Positions 23,904 through 32,963 of a stretch of DNA of 35,459 bases are shown piece after piece. The notes below the pieces were generated by a model. It did no database searches. It saw only the letters and a list, made by a program, of their open reading frames with translations, and was not told the origin of the DNA. This DNA is from JANNGZ01 sp031404155 (GTDB taxonomy: Bacteria > Pseudomonadota > Gammaproteobacteria > Burkholderiales > Burkholderiaceae_C). Each line of letters begins with the position of its first letter. Position 1 is the stretch's first letter. The DNA lies in assembly GCA_031404155.1 (NCBI GenBank), contig JANNGZ010000179.1, forward strand, positions 1-35,459, written 5' to 3'. A program made the position numbers and the translations under genes.

Positions 23904-26261
23904 CTAGTTCAACAACCTTGCCGGATCGCCATCCAGCTTGGCCAGCGCGGTGCGCGTGGCCCGCACCGTGAGCGCTTCTTCCTGGGCCGGCAACAACAAA
24001 CCCGCCTGCAGGAAGGCCGCAAGACGCTGCTGCTGGAACAGCACGCAGCGCCCCGACGAGGAAACAAACAGCGAAAGCTGGCGCCGCAGCCCGAGCCAGG
24101 CCAGTTGCACCGCCTCGTTGCGGTCGCGGTAGTCGAGCATGTACCAGCTGCCCACCTGAAGCTCGCGCGCCCAGGCGAGCATGGCCGGCGTGGGCATAGA
24201 GCCGCCGGAGGCCACCACTTCGAGCTCGGAGCTCTCGTGGCCGGACAGGTCGAGAACGATCGATTCGTCGATCTGCACATCTTCGGATTCGGGCAGCAAT
24301 TCTTCCAGTGACTCCAGCCGCTCCATCAGCTCTTCAAAACGCTCCGGCGGGATCGCCGCGGCCTTGGCGGTGAACGCGGCGGCGAGCGAGTTGTTGAGCG
24401 CACGGATCTGCTCGTCCTGTTTTTCGCCGACGATGCCGGCCTGCGCCATGCCCTCGCGCAGCGACTTGAGCAGCGGCGGCAGCCGCCGGATCACCTCGGC
24501 CCGCTCGTCGCGCGACACCTTGGCGCCGGCCGACCAGATCAGGTCCGCCGCGGTGCGTTTCATGGCCTTGGTGGCGTCGCTCTGGCCGCCGGATTTCACC
24601 GCGGCCATGGCCAAGACGTCGGCCCAGGTGTGGAACAGGAACTGGCGGATGCCTTCCTGCACCGGCACCTCGTTGAGCATCTTGCGCAGCTCGATCGTGT
24701 ACTGGATCGCCAGCGTCTCGCGCTGCTCCACCTGCTGCGCGAGAGACACGCCCTTGCGCGTGGCCTCGTTCTCGTTCTTGAAGTAATGCTCGAGGAAACG
24801 CTCGAACTCGGTGAGCACCGTCTGGAACACCCGGCGCCCGGTGTCGGGGTAGGCCTCGACCACCTGGACCACACGTTTGATCTCGATCTCCAGCGCATCG
24901 CCCACCTGGCGCGACGAGGTGTCGAAGCCCATCACGCAGGCCCCCATGCGGTCGATCAGGCGGCGCGCCGGGTGGTCGACCGTGGCAAAGAAGTCGGGCT
25001 CGCTCACAGCCACCCGCAACACCGGCATTTGAAGCCGCGCGAACCAGACCCGCACGCTGGCCGGCAGGCGGTCCTCGGTCAGGATGCTCTGGAACAGGAG
25101 CGCCACGATTTCGATGGTGGCGCGCTCGACCGGCGTTTCCGCGGCTTGCTTGAGCGCAATCTTGCGCTGGTTGAGTTCTTCGAGCAGCGCCGGTGTCGTC
25201 GCCGGCGACACCTCGCCGCCACGCCCGACCACGGCGTCGAAGCGGCGCTGAATGCTGTGTTGCGCATGGCCGATCGCGGCCTGCAGGCCAGCCGATGCGC
25301 TGCGCGGAGGCGATGCCCGGGTGTCGCCGAAGCCCGGCAACTGGCGGCCGATCAGTTTGTTCAGACGCCCGAGCACCTGGTCGGCGTGTTCGCCGCCGCG
25401 CGGAAAGGACTGGGCGCGGGTGAGCAGGCGGGTTTCTTCGCCGACATTGCCGGCACCGGAGCCGGCAAAGCCGCGGCCGCTGGGAACTCCGGATACCGAG
25501 GCGCCGCCACCACTGCCGGAGGGTGCAAACGCGGTGCGCGCCGACCAGGCCGTAGGGCCGTCGACCACCAGCGGCCCGCTGCCGCTGTGCCGGCCGCTGC
25601 CCTTCGAGTGGCGTATGAAGGGCCTCAGGTCGACTTCAGGCAGGACGCCGCGGGACATCAGGAAGCGGTTGGCCTCGTGGTACGCCTCCTCGACCAGCAG
25701 CGCAAATTCCTCGTGGATGCTCTTCTGCGGGTCGCGCCACATCTCGAGCTTCAAGCCGGCGACACACCAGGCGTCCACCGCGACGCGGGCCAGCACATGC
25801 GCGCGAACCAGGTCCTGCGGCTCGAGTTCGTCGCGGCGCTCGAGCGTGGTCATGCGCGAGTGCAGGTCGGTGAACTCCCAGGACGCGCGGTCCATCATGG
25901 CCAGCGCCAGGCGCGAGGAGACGATCTCACGCTCGATCGTGACGTCGTCGACCAGCGAGAACCTCTCGCCAATGCTGCTGCCCACCGGGCCTTCACCCGC
26001 GCGCGCCAGCGAGACACCGTGCAGCAACGCGTTGCGCAGCGCGCCCACCATGCCCTGGTGCCAGGCCGCACCGGTCTTCTGGAATTCGACCCGCAGATCG
26101 CGCCGGCTCTGGGCGGTGACATGGTCGGCCGGCTTGTCGACCAAGTCGCGAATGTGGGTCGCAACCCGGTTCACCACGCCAGCGAGCCCCTTGACGATTT
26201 GCTCGGTGTAGAGACGCCGCGCCTGCGAAGCCAGGGAATTGGGGTCGGCGGCGGTCGCCAT
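23904..26261 (-). CDS. DUF1631 family protein, function unknown
   Basis: 785 residues, cytoplasmic by appearance: no signal peptide or membrane helix. An N-terminal helical region (1-215) is followed by a Gly/Ser-rich low-complexity linker (about 220-300), then a long helical region with LPASVRVWFARLQMPVLRVAVSEPDFF and HPARRLIDRMGACVMGFD. The C-terminal part has VGSWYMLDYRDRNEAVQLAWLG and FVSSSGRCVLFQQQRLAAFL, which looks like a compact domain related to PilZ-type folds (weak inference). The family is widespread in beta- and gamma-proteobacteria. It starts 50 bases after the secF stop and may be co-transcribed. Confidence 0.82.
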   Translation of the reverse strand: MATAADPNSLASQARRLYTEQIVKGLAGVVNRVATHIRDLVDKPADHVTAQSRRDLRVEFQKTGAAWHQGMVGALRNALLHGVSLARAGEGPVGSSIGERFSLVDDVTIEREIVSSRLALAMMDRASWEFTDLHSRMTTLERRDELEPQDLVRAHVLARVAVDAWCVAGLKLEMWRDPQKSIHEEFALLVEEAYHEANRFLMSRGVLPEVDLRPFIRHSKGSGRHSGSGPLVVDGPTAWSARTAFAPSGSGGGASVSGVPSGRGFAGSGAGNVGEETRLLTRAQSFPRGGEHADQVLGRLNKLIGRQLPGFGDTRASPPRSASAGLQAAIGHAQHSIQRRFDAVVGRGGEVSPATTPALLEELNQRKIALKQAAETPVERATIEIVALLFQSILTEDRLPASVRVWFARLQMPVLRVAVSEPDFFATVDHPARRLIDRMGACVMGFDTSSRQVGDALEIEIKRVVQVVEAYPDTGRRVFQTVLTEFERFLEHYFKNENEATRKGVSLAQQVEQRETLAIQYTIELRKMLNEVPVQEGIRQFLFHTWADVLAMAAVKSGGQSDATKAMKRTAADLIWSAGAKVSRDERAEVIRRLPPLLKSLREGMAQAGIVGEKQDEQIRALNNSLAAAFTAKAAAIPPERFEELMERLESLEELLPESEDVQIDESIVLDLSGHESSELEVVASGGSMPTPAMLAWARELQVGSWYMLDYRDRNEAVQLAWLGLRRQLSLFVSSSGRCVLFQQQRLAAFLQAGLLLPAQEEALTVRATRTALAKLDGDPARLLN

Positions 26262-26310
26262 GGTGGAAATTTTTTGGCCCTGGGCTGTCGTCGTGTGGGT
26301 CCGGTCGACT

Positions 26311-27342
26311 CTACACCACCGCTCCGGAATTCGGGTCGTTCGGGTCGCCCTCGCGCGCTGAAGCCTTGACCAGATCCTCGCGTTTCACACCCAGCCACAT
26401 TGCGATGGCGGCGGCCACGAAGACGGAGGAATAAATGCCGAAGCAGATGCCGATGGTCAACGCCAACGCGAAGTAGTGCAGCGTCGGGCCGCCAAAGATC
26501 AGCATCGACAGCACCATCATCTGGGTCGCGCCGTGGGTGATGATCGTGCGGCTCATCGTGCTGGTGATCGCGTGGTCGATCACTTCGTGGGTCGTCAGCT
26601 TTCGGTAGCGGCGGAAGGACTCGCGGATGCGGTCGAAGATGACCACCGACTCGTTCACCGAGTAGCCCAATACGGCCAGCACGGCCGCCAGCACCGCGAG
26701 CGAAAACTCCCACTGGAAGTACGCGAAGAAGCCCAGGATGATGACCACGTCGTGCAGGTTGGCGATGATCGCGGCGACCGAGAACTTCCATTCGAAGCGG
26801 AAGGCGAGGTAGAGCATGATGCCGAGGATCGTGGCGCCGAGGGCGCGCAGGCCATCCCAGGCCAGTTCACTGCCGACGGTAGGGCCGACAAACTCGGTGC
26901 GAGAGAGCTTGATCGGCTCGCTGCTGCCGGCCACGCATGCCTGGCGGCTCGCTTGTTCGCCCTGGGCGCCGGTGTTCTGGCGTGTTTCGACCGCGCCCTT
27001 CTCGGCCTTGCACAGTTCTCCGAAGACACGAGCGGCCACGTCGCTGCCCTTGACGCCTTCGCGCACCGGCAGGCGGATCAGCACGTCGCGCGAGGTGCCG
27101 AAGTTTTGCACCTGCACTTCGCCGAAGCCCAGGGCTTCCACCGTCGCCCGGGTGCGGTTGATATCGGCGGTTTGGGCGTACTCGACCTCGAGCACGGTGC
27201 CGCCGGTGAACTCGATCGACAGGTGCAGCCCGCGTGTGACGATGAAGAAAACCGCGGCCGCGAAGGTGAGGAAGGAGATGATGTTGAACACCAGCGCATG
27301 CCGCATGAACGGGATGTCGCGGCGGATTCGGAAGAACTCCAT
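26311..27342 (-). CDS. secF: Protein translocase subunit SecF
   Basis: 343 residues. Inner-membrane RND-like partner of SecD that uses the proton gradient to help release exported proteins. A first helix (about 16-36) is followed by the periplasmic domain with the hallmark SIEFTGGTVLEVEY, then five helices including LDxV-like NLHDVVIILGFFAYF, GYSVNESVVIFDRIRE and TIGICFGIYSSVFVAAAIAMWLG. The segment between about residues 112 and 140 (QNTGAQGEQASRQACVAG) is an insert longer than in E. coli SecF. It starts 13 bases after the secD stop. Confidence 0.97.
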   Translation of the reverse strand: MEFFRIRRDIPFMRHALVFNIISFLTFAAAVFFIVTRGLHLSIEFTGGTVLEVEYAQTADINRTRATVEALGFGEVQVQNFGTSRDVLIRLPVREGVKGSDVAARVFGELCKAEKGAVETRQNTGAQGEQASRQACVAGSSEPIKLSRTEFVGPTVGSELAWDGLRALGATILGIMLYLAFRFEWKFSVAAIIANLHDVVIILGFFAYFQWEFSLAVLAAVLAVLGYSVNESVVIFDRIRESFRRYRKLTTHEVIDHAITSTMSRTIITHGATQMMVLSMLIFGGPTLHYFALALTIGICFGIYSSVFVAAAIAMWLGVKREDLVKASAREGDPNDPNSGAVV

Positions 27343-27355
27343 GGCAGTCGCTCCC

Positions 27356-29242
27356 TCAGGCCTTGGCGGCGGGTTCGGCCGGGTCCGGCGTGGGCTTCCA
27401 CACCTGCCCGATCAACACCGACTTGAGTTTCTTCTGGCGGCCGTACCAAAGATTGACCAGGCCGCGCGAGAACATCACCGCCGAGAACATCGAGGTGAGG
27501 ATGCCGAGGCAGTGCACCACCGCGAAGCCTCGCACCGGCCCCGAGCCGAAGGCGAGCAGCGCGACGCCGGCGATCAAGGTGGTGACGTTGGAGTCCAGGA
27601 TGGTGGCAAAAGCACGTTCATAGCCGGCCTGGATCGCCACCTGCGGCGCTGCGCCACCGCGCAACTCTTCGCGCACCCGCTCGTTGATCAGCACGTTGGC
27701 ATCGATCGCCATGCCGAGCGTGAGTGCGATGGCCGCGATGCCGGGCAGGGTGAGTGTGGCCTGCAGCATCGAGAGCACCGCCACCAGCAGCAGCAGGTTG
27801 AACGCCAGCGCCAGTGTAGAAAACACGCCGAAGAGCAGGTAGTACGCGCACATGAAGAGCGCGATCGCGGCAAAGCCGTACTGGACGCTGTTGAAGCCCT
27901 TGCTGATGTTGTCTGCCCCTAGGCTGGGGCCGATGGTGCGCTCTTCGATGATTTCCATCGGCGCCGCAAGCGAGCCCGCGCGCAGCAGCAAGGCGGTGTC
28001 GCTGGCCTCCTGCGTGGTCATGCGACCGGAGATCTGAACCCGGCCACCGCCGATTTCGCTGCGGATCACCGGTGCGGTCACCACCTCGCCCTTGCCCTTC
28101 TCGAACAGCAGGATGGCCATGCGCTTGCCGACGCTTTCCCGGGTCACGTCCTTGAAAATGCGCGAGCCCTTGGCGTCGAGCGTCAAGTGAACAGCGGGCT
28201 CCTGGGTCTGGCCGTCGAAGCCGGGCTGCGCGTCGGTGAGGTTTTCGCCGGTGAGGATGACTTGGCGCTTGACGATCAGCGGGGCGCCGCCACGCTCGAC
28301 ATAGCGCTCGGTGCCGAAGGGGATCGGCCCGCGGCCGATCGCGGCTTCAGCGGCCTCGGTGCTGTCTTCGACCAGCCGCACTTCCAGCGTGGCGGTGCGC
28401 CCGATGATGTCCTTGGCCTTGGCCGTGTCCTGCACCCCGGGCAGCTGCACCACTACACGGTCCAGCCCCTGCTGCTGGATCACCGGCTCGGCCACGCCGA
28501 GTTCGTTGACCCGGTTGTGCAGCGTGGTGATGTTCTGCTTGAGCGCCTGGTCCTGCACCGCGCGTGCGGCTTCGGGCTTGAGGGCGCCGGAGAGCTTGAG
28601 GTCGGAGCCGTCGCCGCTGGGTGTCCACACCACGTCGGGCAGCTTGTTTTCGAGCTCGCTTCGTGCCGCATCGAGGGTGGCCTTGTCGCGAAAGCTGACT
28701 GCCACCGTGTTGCCGTCTCTCGCAATGCCGGCGTGGCGCAGGTTCTTGTCGCGCAGCAGGGTGCGGATGTCGCCGGTGAGCGACTCGGCCTTCTTGGTCA
28801 GCGCCGACTTCATGTCCACCTGCATCAGGAAATGCACGCCACCGCGCAAGTCCAATCCAAGGTACATCGGCAAGGCGCGCAGGTTGGTCAGCCAGGTCGG
28901 CGAGCGGCTGAGCAGGTTCAGCGCGACGATGTAGCTCGGGTTTTCGGCATCAGGGTTAAGCGCCTTGGCGATCGCGTCCTTGGCCTTGATCTGCGTGTCG
29001 GTGTCGGCAAAACGTGCCTTCACCGAACTACCGTCGAACTGCACGAAGTCCGGCTTCGCGCCGGCCGCGCCGAGCACCTGCTCCACGCGCTGCACCATGC
29101 CCGCGTCAAGCTTGAGCGTGACCTTGGCGCTGGACACCTGCACCGCGGGCGCTTCGCCATAGAAATTTGGCAGCGTGTAGAGCAGCCCGATCAGCAGCGC
29201 GACCACAAGAGTCGTGTACTTCCACCAGGGGTAGCGGTTCAT
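27356..29242 (-). CDS. secD: Protein translocase subunit SecD
   Basis: 628 residues, usual for proteobacteria. One N-terminal helix (MNRYPWWKYTTLVVALLIGLLY region), a large periplasmic P1 domain beginning LGLDLRGGVHFLMQVD, then five C-terminal helices with GMAIDANVLINERVREELR and the ATILDSNVTTLIAGVALLAFGSGPVRGFA block. Works with SecF and YajC in the Sec holo-translocon. It lies 76 bases downstream of yajC. Confidence 0.97.
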   Translation of the reverse strand: MNRYPWWKYTTLVVALLIGLLYTLPNFYGEAPAVQVSSAKVTLKLDAGMVQRVEQVLGAAGAKPDFVQFDGSSVKARFADTDTQIKAKDAIAKALNPDAENPSYIVALNLLSRSPTWLTNLRALPMYLGLDLRGGVHFLMQVDMKSALTKKAESLTGDIRTLLRDKNLRHAGIARDGNTVAVSFRDKATLDAARSELENKLPDVVWTPSGDGSDLKLSGALKPEAARAVQDQALKQNITTLHNRVNELGVAEPVIQQQGLDRVVVQLPGVQDTAKAKDIIGRTATLEVRLVEDSTEAAEAAIGRGPIPFGTERYVERGGAPLIVKRQVILTGENLTDAQPGFDGQTQEPAVHLTLDAKGSRIFKDVTRESVGKRMAILLFEKGKGEVVTAPVIRSEIGGGRVQISGRMTTQEASDTALLLRAGSLAAPMEIIEERTIGPSLGADNISKGFNSVQYGFAAIALFMCAYYLLFGVFSTLALAFNLLLLVAVLSMLQATLTLPGIAAIALTLGMAIDANVLINERVREELRGGAAPQVAIQAGYERAFATILDSNVTTLIAGVALLAFGSGPVRGFAVVHCLGILTSMFSAVMFSRGLVNLWYGRQKKLKSVLIGQVWKPTPDPAEPAAKA

Positions 29243-29318
29243 GCGTTGACCTCGTGCGACGGGGCGCCGCAGTGCGGCGAGGGCGGGCTGCGCGCGATTA
29301 GCGTGCGGCGCCGGTGCT

Positions 29319-29648
29319 CTACTTCAGCGTGCCCTTGGGCAACACCTGGACGACGGCGGAACGCTGCACCTGCAACTCGACGCCGCTTGCGACTTCGATG
29401 TGCAGGTAGGTCTCGCCCATCTTGCTCACCTTGCCCAGCATGCCGCCAGCAGTGACGATTTCGTCGCCCTTGGCGATCGCCTCGATCATCGCCTTGTGTT
29501 CCTTCTGCCGCTTCATCTGCGGGCGAATCATGATGAAGTAGAGCACCACGAACATCAGCACCAGCGGCGCCAGGCTGAGCAGGGTGGACTCGGCGCCGCC
29601 GGTAGCGGCTGCGGGAGCGGTCTGGGCGAAGGCTTGGGAGATGAACAC
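29319..29648 (-). CDS. yajC: Sec translocon accessory protein YajC
   Basis: 109 residues from GTG 29648, with GAGGA ten bases upstream. One membrane helix (about 25-43, LAPLVLMFVVLYFIMIRPQ) is followed by the family segment QMKRQKEHKAMIEAIAKGDEIVTAGGMLGKV and a small beta-domain ending VVQVLPKGTLK. First gene of yajC-secD-secF. In many relatives tgt lies upstream; here it is an initiator tRNA gene and its terminator, so yajC needs its own promoter in the short gap. Confidence 0.95.
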   Translation of the reverse strand: MFISQAFAQTAPAAATGGAESTLLSLAPLVLMFVVLYFIMIRPQMKRQKEHKAMIEAIAKGDEIVTAGGMLGKVSKMGETYLHIEVASGVELQVQRSAVVQVLPKGTLK

Positions 29649-29714
29649 GGGTCAGGGTCCTCGTTCGATAGGCTCGCTGGCTGCGGGCACGGAAGCTATA
29701 TCCAGACTGCAACG

Positions 29715-29742
29715 AAAAACAGGCCCTTGTGGGGGCCTGTTT
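29715..29742 (-). terminator. Intrinsic terminator of the tRNA-fMet gene
   Basis: A perfect 10-bp stem (AAACAGGCCC, 29717-29726, against 29733-29742) with a six-base loop. On the minus strand it is followed by TTTTT. It sits 11 bases beyond the tRNA 3' end. On the plus strand the stem has only TTTCTTT after it. Confidence 0.88.
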
Positions 29743-29752
29743 CTTTGAACGC

Positions 29753-29829
<77 letters not shown>

Positions 29830-29842
29830 ACTGGAACCTTGG

Positions 29843-29851
29843 AGTTTAGCA
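29843..29851 (-). promoter_or_regulatory. Candidate extended -10 of the tRNA-fMet gene
   Basis: TGCTAAACT on the minus strand (TGn plus TAAACT) ends 13 bases before the tRNA 5' end. That would give a leader of only about six bases. No good -35 is seen. Confidence 0.4.
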
Positions 29852-30034
29852 CAAGGGCATCACTGACGACTATGAAGACCAGCCCGTTCGCTCGCGTTTC
29901 TGGGTGGCCCATGTCGGTTCAAGGGACCTTGCAACCTGGGGCTCGGTCGGGCGGGCTTGAAAGTCGCTCGAGCAAGAAGCGTTTGATCGCACGGCCCCAG
30001 AACACAAAGCCAACACAAGGCTGGTCTTTGTACA

Positions 30035-30064
30035 CCAGCAGGGCGCGTCGAGCACGCCCGCTGG
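30035..30064 (-). other. Hairpin directly after rplQ
   Basis: CCAGC(A)GGGCG pairs with CGCCCGCTGG around a nine-base loop, ending one base from the rplQ stop. No T-run follows, so it is not a classical terminator. An overlapping CTGGT/ACCAG hairpin (30021-30038) would exclude it. The remaining roughly 180 bases up to the tRNA hold nothing I recognise. Confidence 0.45.
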
Positions 30065-30065
30065 C

Positions 30066-30464
30066 TTATTCGTTGGTATCGGTCTTGGCTTCTTCCGCCG
30101 CGGGTTCCGGGCGGTCGACCAGTTCGACGAAGGCCATCGGCGCGTTGTCGCCAATACGGAAGCCCATCTTCAAGATGCGTGTGTAGCCGCCCGGGCGTGT
30201 CTTGTAGCGCGGGCCGAGTTCATTGAACAGCTTGCTGACAATGTCGCGATCGCGGGTGCGGTCGAACGCGAGCCGCCGGTTGGCCAGCGTCGGCTCCTTG
30301 GCCAGCGTGATCAGCGGCTCGACCACGCGGCGCAATTCCTTGGCCTTGGGCACGGTGGTCTTGATCGCCTCGTGCTGGAGGAGTGAATTGCACATGTTGC
30401 GCAGCATCGCCAGGCGATGTGAGCTGGTGCGGTTGAGTTTGCGGAGTCCTTGACGGTGGCGCAT
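30066..30464 (-). CDS. rplQ: 50S ribosomal protein L17
   Basis: 132 residues. The N-terminus MRHRQGLRKLNRTSSHRLAM and the segment LLQHEAIKTTVPKAKELRRVVEPLI are family signatures. Last gene of the alpha operon. A short acidic tail (PEPAAEEAKTDTNE) is typical of beta-proteobacteria. The gap to rpoA is 134 bases. Confidence 0.97.
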   Translation of the reverse strand: MRHRQGLRKLNRTSSHRLAMLRNMCNSLLQHEAIKTTVPKAKELRRVVEPLITLAKEPTLANRRLAFDRTRDRDIVSKLFNELGPRYKTRPGGYTRILKMGFRIGDNAPMAFVELVDRPEPAAEEAKTDTNE

Positions 30465-30561
30465 GGTGCTGTCCTTTCCTGCTTCGTTTTGCCGGCAGCC
30501 GTGTCAGGTACTGCCGGGTGCACCGGGCGGTCGATCAACGACCACCCAATCCTTGCCCTTG

Positions 30562-30580
30562 GACGGCGCGTCGCGCCGTC
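30562..30580 (-). other. Hairpin after rpoA
   Basis: GACGGCGC and GCGCCGTC form a perfect 8-bp stem with a three-base loop, 18 bases beyond the rpoA stop. It has no T-run in the operon direction. Confidence 0.55.
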
Positions 30581-30598
30581 TTTACTACTGGCAACGCG

Positions 30599-31588
30599 CT
30601 ACCGCTTGTCCAAGCCCTGCGGCGGCCAGTTCTCCAGCCGCGCGCCGAGCGTGAGCCCGCGTGAAGCCAGCACTTCCTTGATTTCGTTGAGCGACTTGCG
30701 GCCCAGGTTCGGCGTCTTCAGCAGCTCGGTCTCGGTGCGCTGGATCAGGTCGCCGATGTAGTAGATGTTTTCGGCCTTCAGGCAGTTGGCCGAGCGCACC
30801 GTGAGTTCCAGCTCGTCCACAGGGCGCAGCAGGATCGGGTCGAACGCGGCGCTGCGCTGCGGCTGCTGGTCGAAGACGTCGGCCACCGCACCCGGCTCGA
30901 TGTTGGCGAACACCGCGAGTTGCTCAACCAGGATCTTGGCCGATGCGCGGATCGATTCCTCGGGGCTGATCGCGCCGTTGGTCTCGATTTCCATCACCAG
31001 TTTGTCAAGGTCGGTGCGCTGTTCGACACGTGCGTTTTCAACCGCGTAGCTCACACGGCGAACCGGCGAGAACGACGCGTCGAGCACGATGCGGCCGATC
31101 GACTTGGTCGGCTCGTCGCCGAAGCGGCGCAGGTTGCCCGGCACATAGCCGCGGCCCTTCTCGACCTTGATCTGCATGTCCAGCTTGCCGCCATGCGACA
31201 GGTGGGCCACCACATGCTCGGGGTTGATGATCTCGACGTCATGCGGCGTTTGGATATCCGCCGCGGTGACCGGGCCCTCGCCTTCCTTGCGCAGCACCAG
31301 CGTTACTTCGTCGCGGTTGTGCAGGCGGAAGGTCACGCCCTTCAGGTTCAGCATGATGTGAACCACGTCTTCCTGCACACCGTCGATCGTCGAGTACTCG
31401 TGCAGCACGCCGGCGATGGTGACCTCGGTCGGCGCATAACCCACCATCGAGCTCAGCAGCACGCGGCGCAGGGCGTTGCCCAGGGTGTGGCCGTAACCGC
31501 GCTCGAACGGCTCGAGCGTCACCTTGGCGCGGTGGCCGCCGAGCGGTTCGACTTGAATGGCTTTGGGCTTCAGAAGATTCGTTTGCAT
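30599..31588 (-). CDS. rpoA: RNA polymerase alpha subunit
   Basis: 329 residues. N-terminal assembly domain with LEPFERGYGHTLGNALRRVLLSSMVGYAPTEV and HGGKLDMQIKVEKGRGYVP; a linker near 235-250; the C-terminal domain contains DELELTVRSANCLKAENIYYIGDLIQRTE and PNLGRKSLNEIKEVLASRGLTLG, which bind UP elements and activators. Lies between rpsD and rplQ as usual. Confidence 0.98.
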   Translation of the reverse strand: MQTNLLKPKAIQVEPLGGHRAKVTLEPFERGYGHTLGNALRRVLLSSMVGYAPTEVTIAGVLHEYSTIDGVQEDVVHIMLNLKGVTFRLHNRDEVTLVLRKEGEGPVTAADIQTPHDVEIINPEHVVAHLSHGGKLDMQIKVEKGRGYVPGNLRRFGDEPTKSIGRIVLDASFSPVRRVSYAVENARVEQRTDLDKLVMEIETNGAISPEESIRASAKILVEQLAVFANIEPGAVADVFDQQPQRSAAFDPILLRPVDELELTVRSANCLKAENIYYIGDLIQRTETELLKTPNLGRKSLNEIKEVLASRGLTLGARLENWPPQGLDKR

Positions 31589-31703
31589 TGAGTCATGTTC
31601 CTGTCAATACCCTCGGCTCGTTACACCGATAAGGCTGATGGACTTGCCGGACTGTGAGACTAAGAGCTTCGTGCCCGACACGCGAAGCCCAATGGAAAGG
31701 GGG

Positions 31704-31718
31704 CCGGCCGCAGGCCGG
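31704..31718 (-). other. Hairpin after rpsD
   Basis: CCGGCC and GGCCGG pair perfectly around a three-base loop (GCA on the plus strand), 20 bases beyond the rpsD stop. It lies in the 150-base rpsD-rpoA gap, which otherwise shows no gene. Confidence 0.5.
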
Positions 31719-31738
31719 TCTCCCGCCGTCCTGTTGGA

Positions 31739-32362
31739 TTACCGCGAGTACAACTCGACGATCAGCGCTTCCTTGATCTCGGCGCCAAACTCGTCGCGGT
31801 CCGGCGACTTGCTGAACACGCCCTCGAACTTGGTGGCGTCCACCTTCACCCAGGCCGGCATGCCGATCGACTCGGCCAGCTTCAGCGCGTCTTGTACGCG
31901 CAGCTGTTTCTTCGCGGCATCGCGCAGCGCGATCGTGTCGCCGGCCTTGACCATGTACGAAGCGATGTTCACCACCTGCCCGTTGACCGTGATGCCCTTG
32001 TGCGAGACCAGCTGGCGGGCCTCGGCGCGCGTGGAGCCGAAGCCCATGCGGTAGACCACGTTGTCCAGGCGCGATTCGAGCAGCGTCAACAGCGTGGCGC
32101 CGGTGTTGCCCTTGCGGCGCTCGGCCTCGGCGAAATAGCGGCGGAACTGGCGCTCGAGCACGCCGTACATGCGCTTGACCTTCTGCTTCTCGCGCAGCTG
32201 CAGGCCGTAGTCGCTGGTGCGCGAGCCGCTGGTGCGGCCATGCTGGCCGGGCTTGGAGTCGAACTTGGCCTTGTCGCTGATGGCGCGGCGTGCGCTCTTC
32301 AGGAAAAGGTCGGTGCCTTCACGGCGAGACAGTTTGGCCTTGGGGCCGAGATAACGTGCCAC
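31739..32362 (-). CDS. rpsD: 30S ribosomal protein S4
   Basis: 207 residues from GTG 32362 (reads MARYLGPKAKLSRREGTDLF). The S4 RNA-binding domain is LESRLDNVVYRMGFGSTRAEARQLVSHKGITVNGQVVNI. The N-terminal zinc cysteines of some S4 proteins are absent, so this is the cysteine-free form. In enterobacteria S4 represses its own operon by binding the leader RNA; whether that occurs here is not shown. Confidence 0.98.
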   Translation of the reverse strand: MARYLGPKAKLSRREGTDLFLKSARRAISDKAKFDSKPGQHGRTSGSRTSDYGLQLREKQKVKRMYGVLERQFRRYFAEAERRKGNTGATLLTLLESRLDNVVYRMGFGSTRAEARQLVSHKGITVNGQVVNIASYMVKAGDTIALRDAAKKQLRVQDALKLAESIGMPAWVKVDATKFEGVFSKSPDRDEFGAEIKEALIVELYSR

Positions 32363-32467
32363 TTTGATTCCTTCTTGGGTTCAAGCTGACGCGAGCATTT
32401 TTCAGTCGCGCGAGTCCGGCCGATATTGTTCTGAGGCCTGGACGGTGGTCTTGCAAGTACGCGGTTG

Positions 32468-32488
32468 GGGCATGCCGCAGGCATGCCC
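32468..32488 (-). other. Hairpin after rpsK
   Basis: GGGCATGCC and GGCATGCCC form a perfect 9-bp stem with a GCA loop, ten bases beyond the rpsK stop, in the 136-base gap before rpsD. No T-run follows. Confidence 0.6.
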
Positions 32489-32498
32489 GCCATCGTCG

Positions 32499-32903
32499 TT
32501 AAATCCTTCGGCGCTTCTGCGGTCGGCAGCCGTTGTGCGGCACCGGCGTCACGTCGGAGATCGAGTTGATGCGGATGCCCAGCGACGCCAACGCACGCAC
32601 GCTGGATTCGCGGCCCGGGCCCGGGCCCTTGATGCGCACGTCCAGGTTCTTGATACCCTGCTCCTGCGCCGCGCGGCCAGCGTTCTCGGCCGCCACCTGC
32701 GCGGCGAAGGGCGTGCTCTTGCGCGAGCCCTTGAAGCCCTGCCCGCCGCTGGACGCCCAGGCCAGGGCGCCGCCCTGGCGGTCGGTGATCGTGATGATGG
32801 TGTTGTTGAACGACGCATGCACGTGGGCAATGCCGTCCGCCACGTTCTTGCGAATCTTCTTGCTCACGCGCCGTGCGGCGGTGTTCTGGGGTGCCTTGGC
32901 CAT
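32499..32903 (-). CDS. rpsK: 30S ribosomal protein S11
   Basis: 134 residues. Signature segments: IAHVHASFNNTIITITDRQGGALAWASSG, GSRKSTPFAAQVAAE and the C-terminal DVTPVPHNGCRPQKRRRI. ATG 32903 gives the usual MAKAPQNTAARRVSKKIRKN start. It lies 60 bases after rpsM. Confidence 0.98.
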   Translation of the reverse strand: MAKAPQNTAARRVSKKIRKNVADGIAHVHASFNNTIITITDRQGGALAWASSGGQGFKGSRKSTPFAAQVAAENAGRAAQEQGIKNLDVRIKGPGPGRESSVRALASLGIRINSISDVTPVPHNGCRPQKRRRI

Positions 32904-32963
32904 TTGTTCAGTCCTTCAATTCGTTGCGCTGCGCGAAGTTGTCGTCTCGGAAATTCGAGAGCG

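Noticed and set aside
24630..26369. 579-codon plus-strand open frame opposite DUF1631
   Set aside because: Shadow of the DUF1631 gene; composition is antisense-like and no motif was seen.
30035..30064. Hairpin after rplQ considered as an intrinsic terminator
   Set aside because: No T-run follows on the minus strand and an overlapping hairpin competes; kept only as a structural feature.
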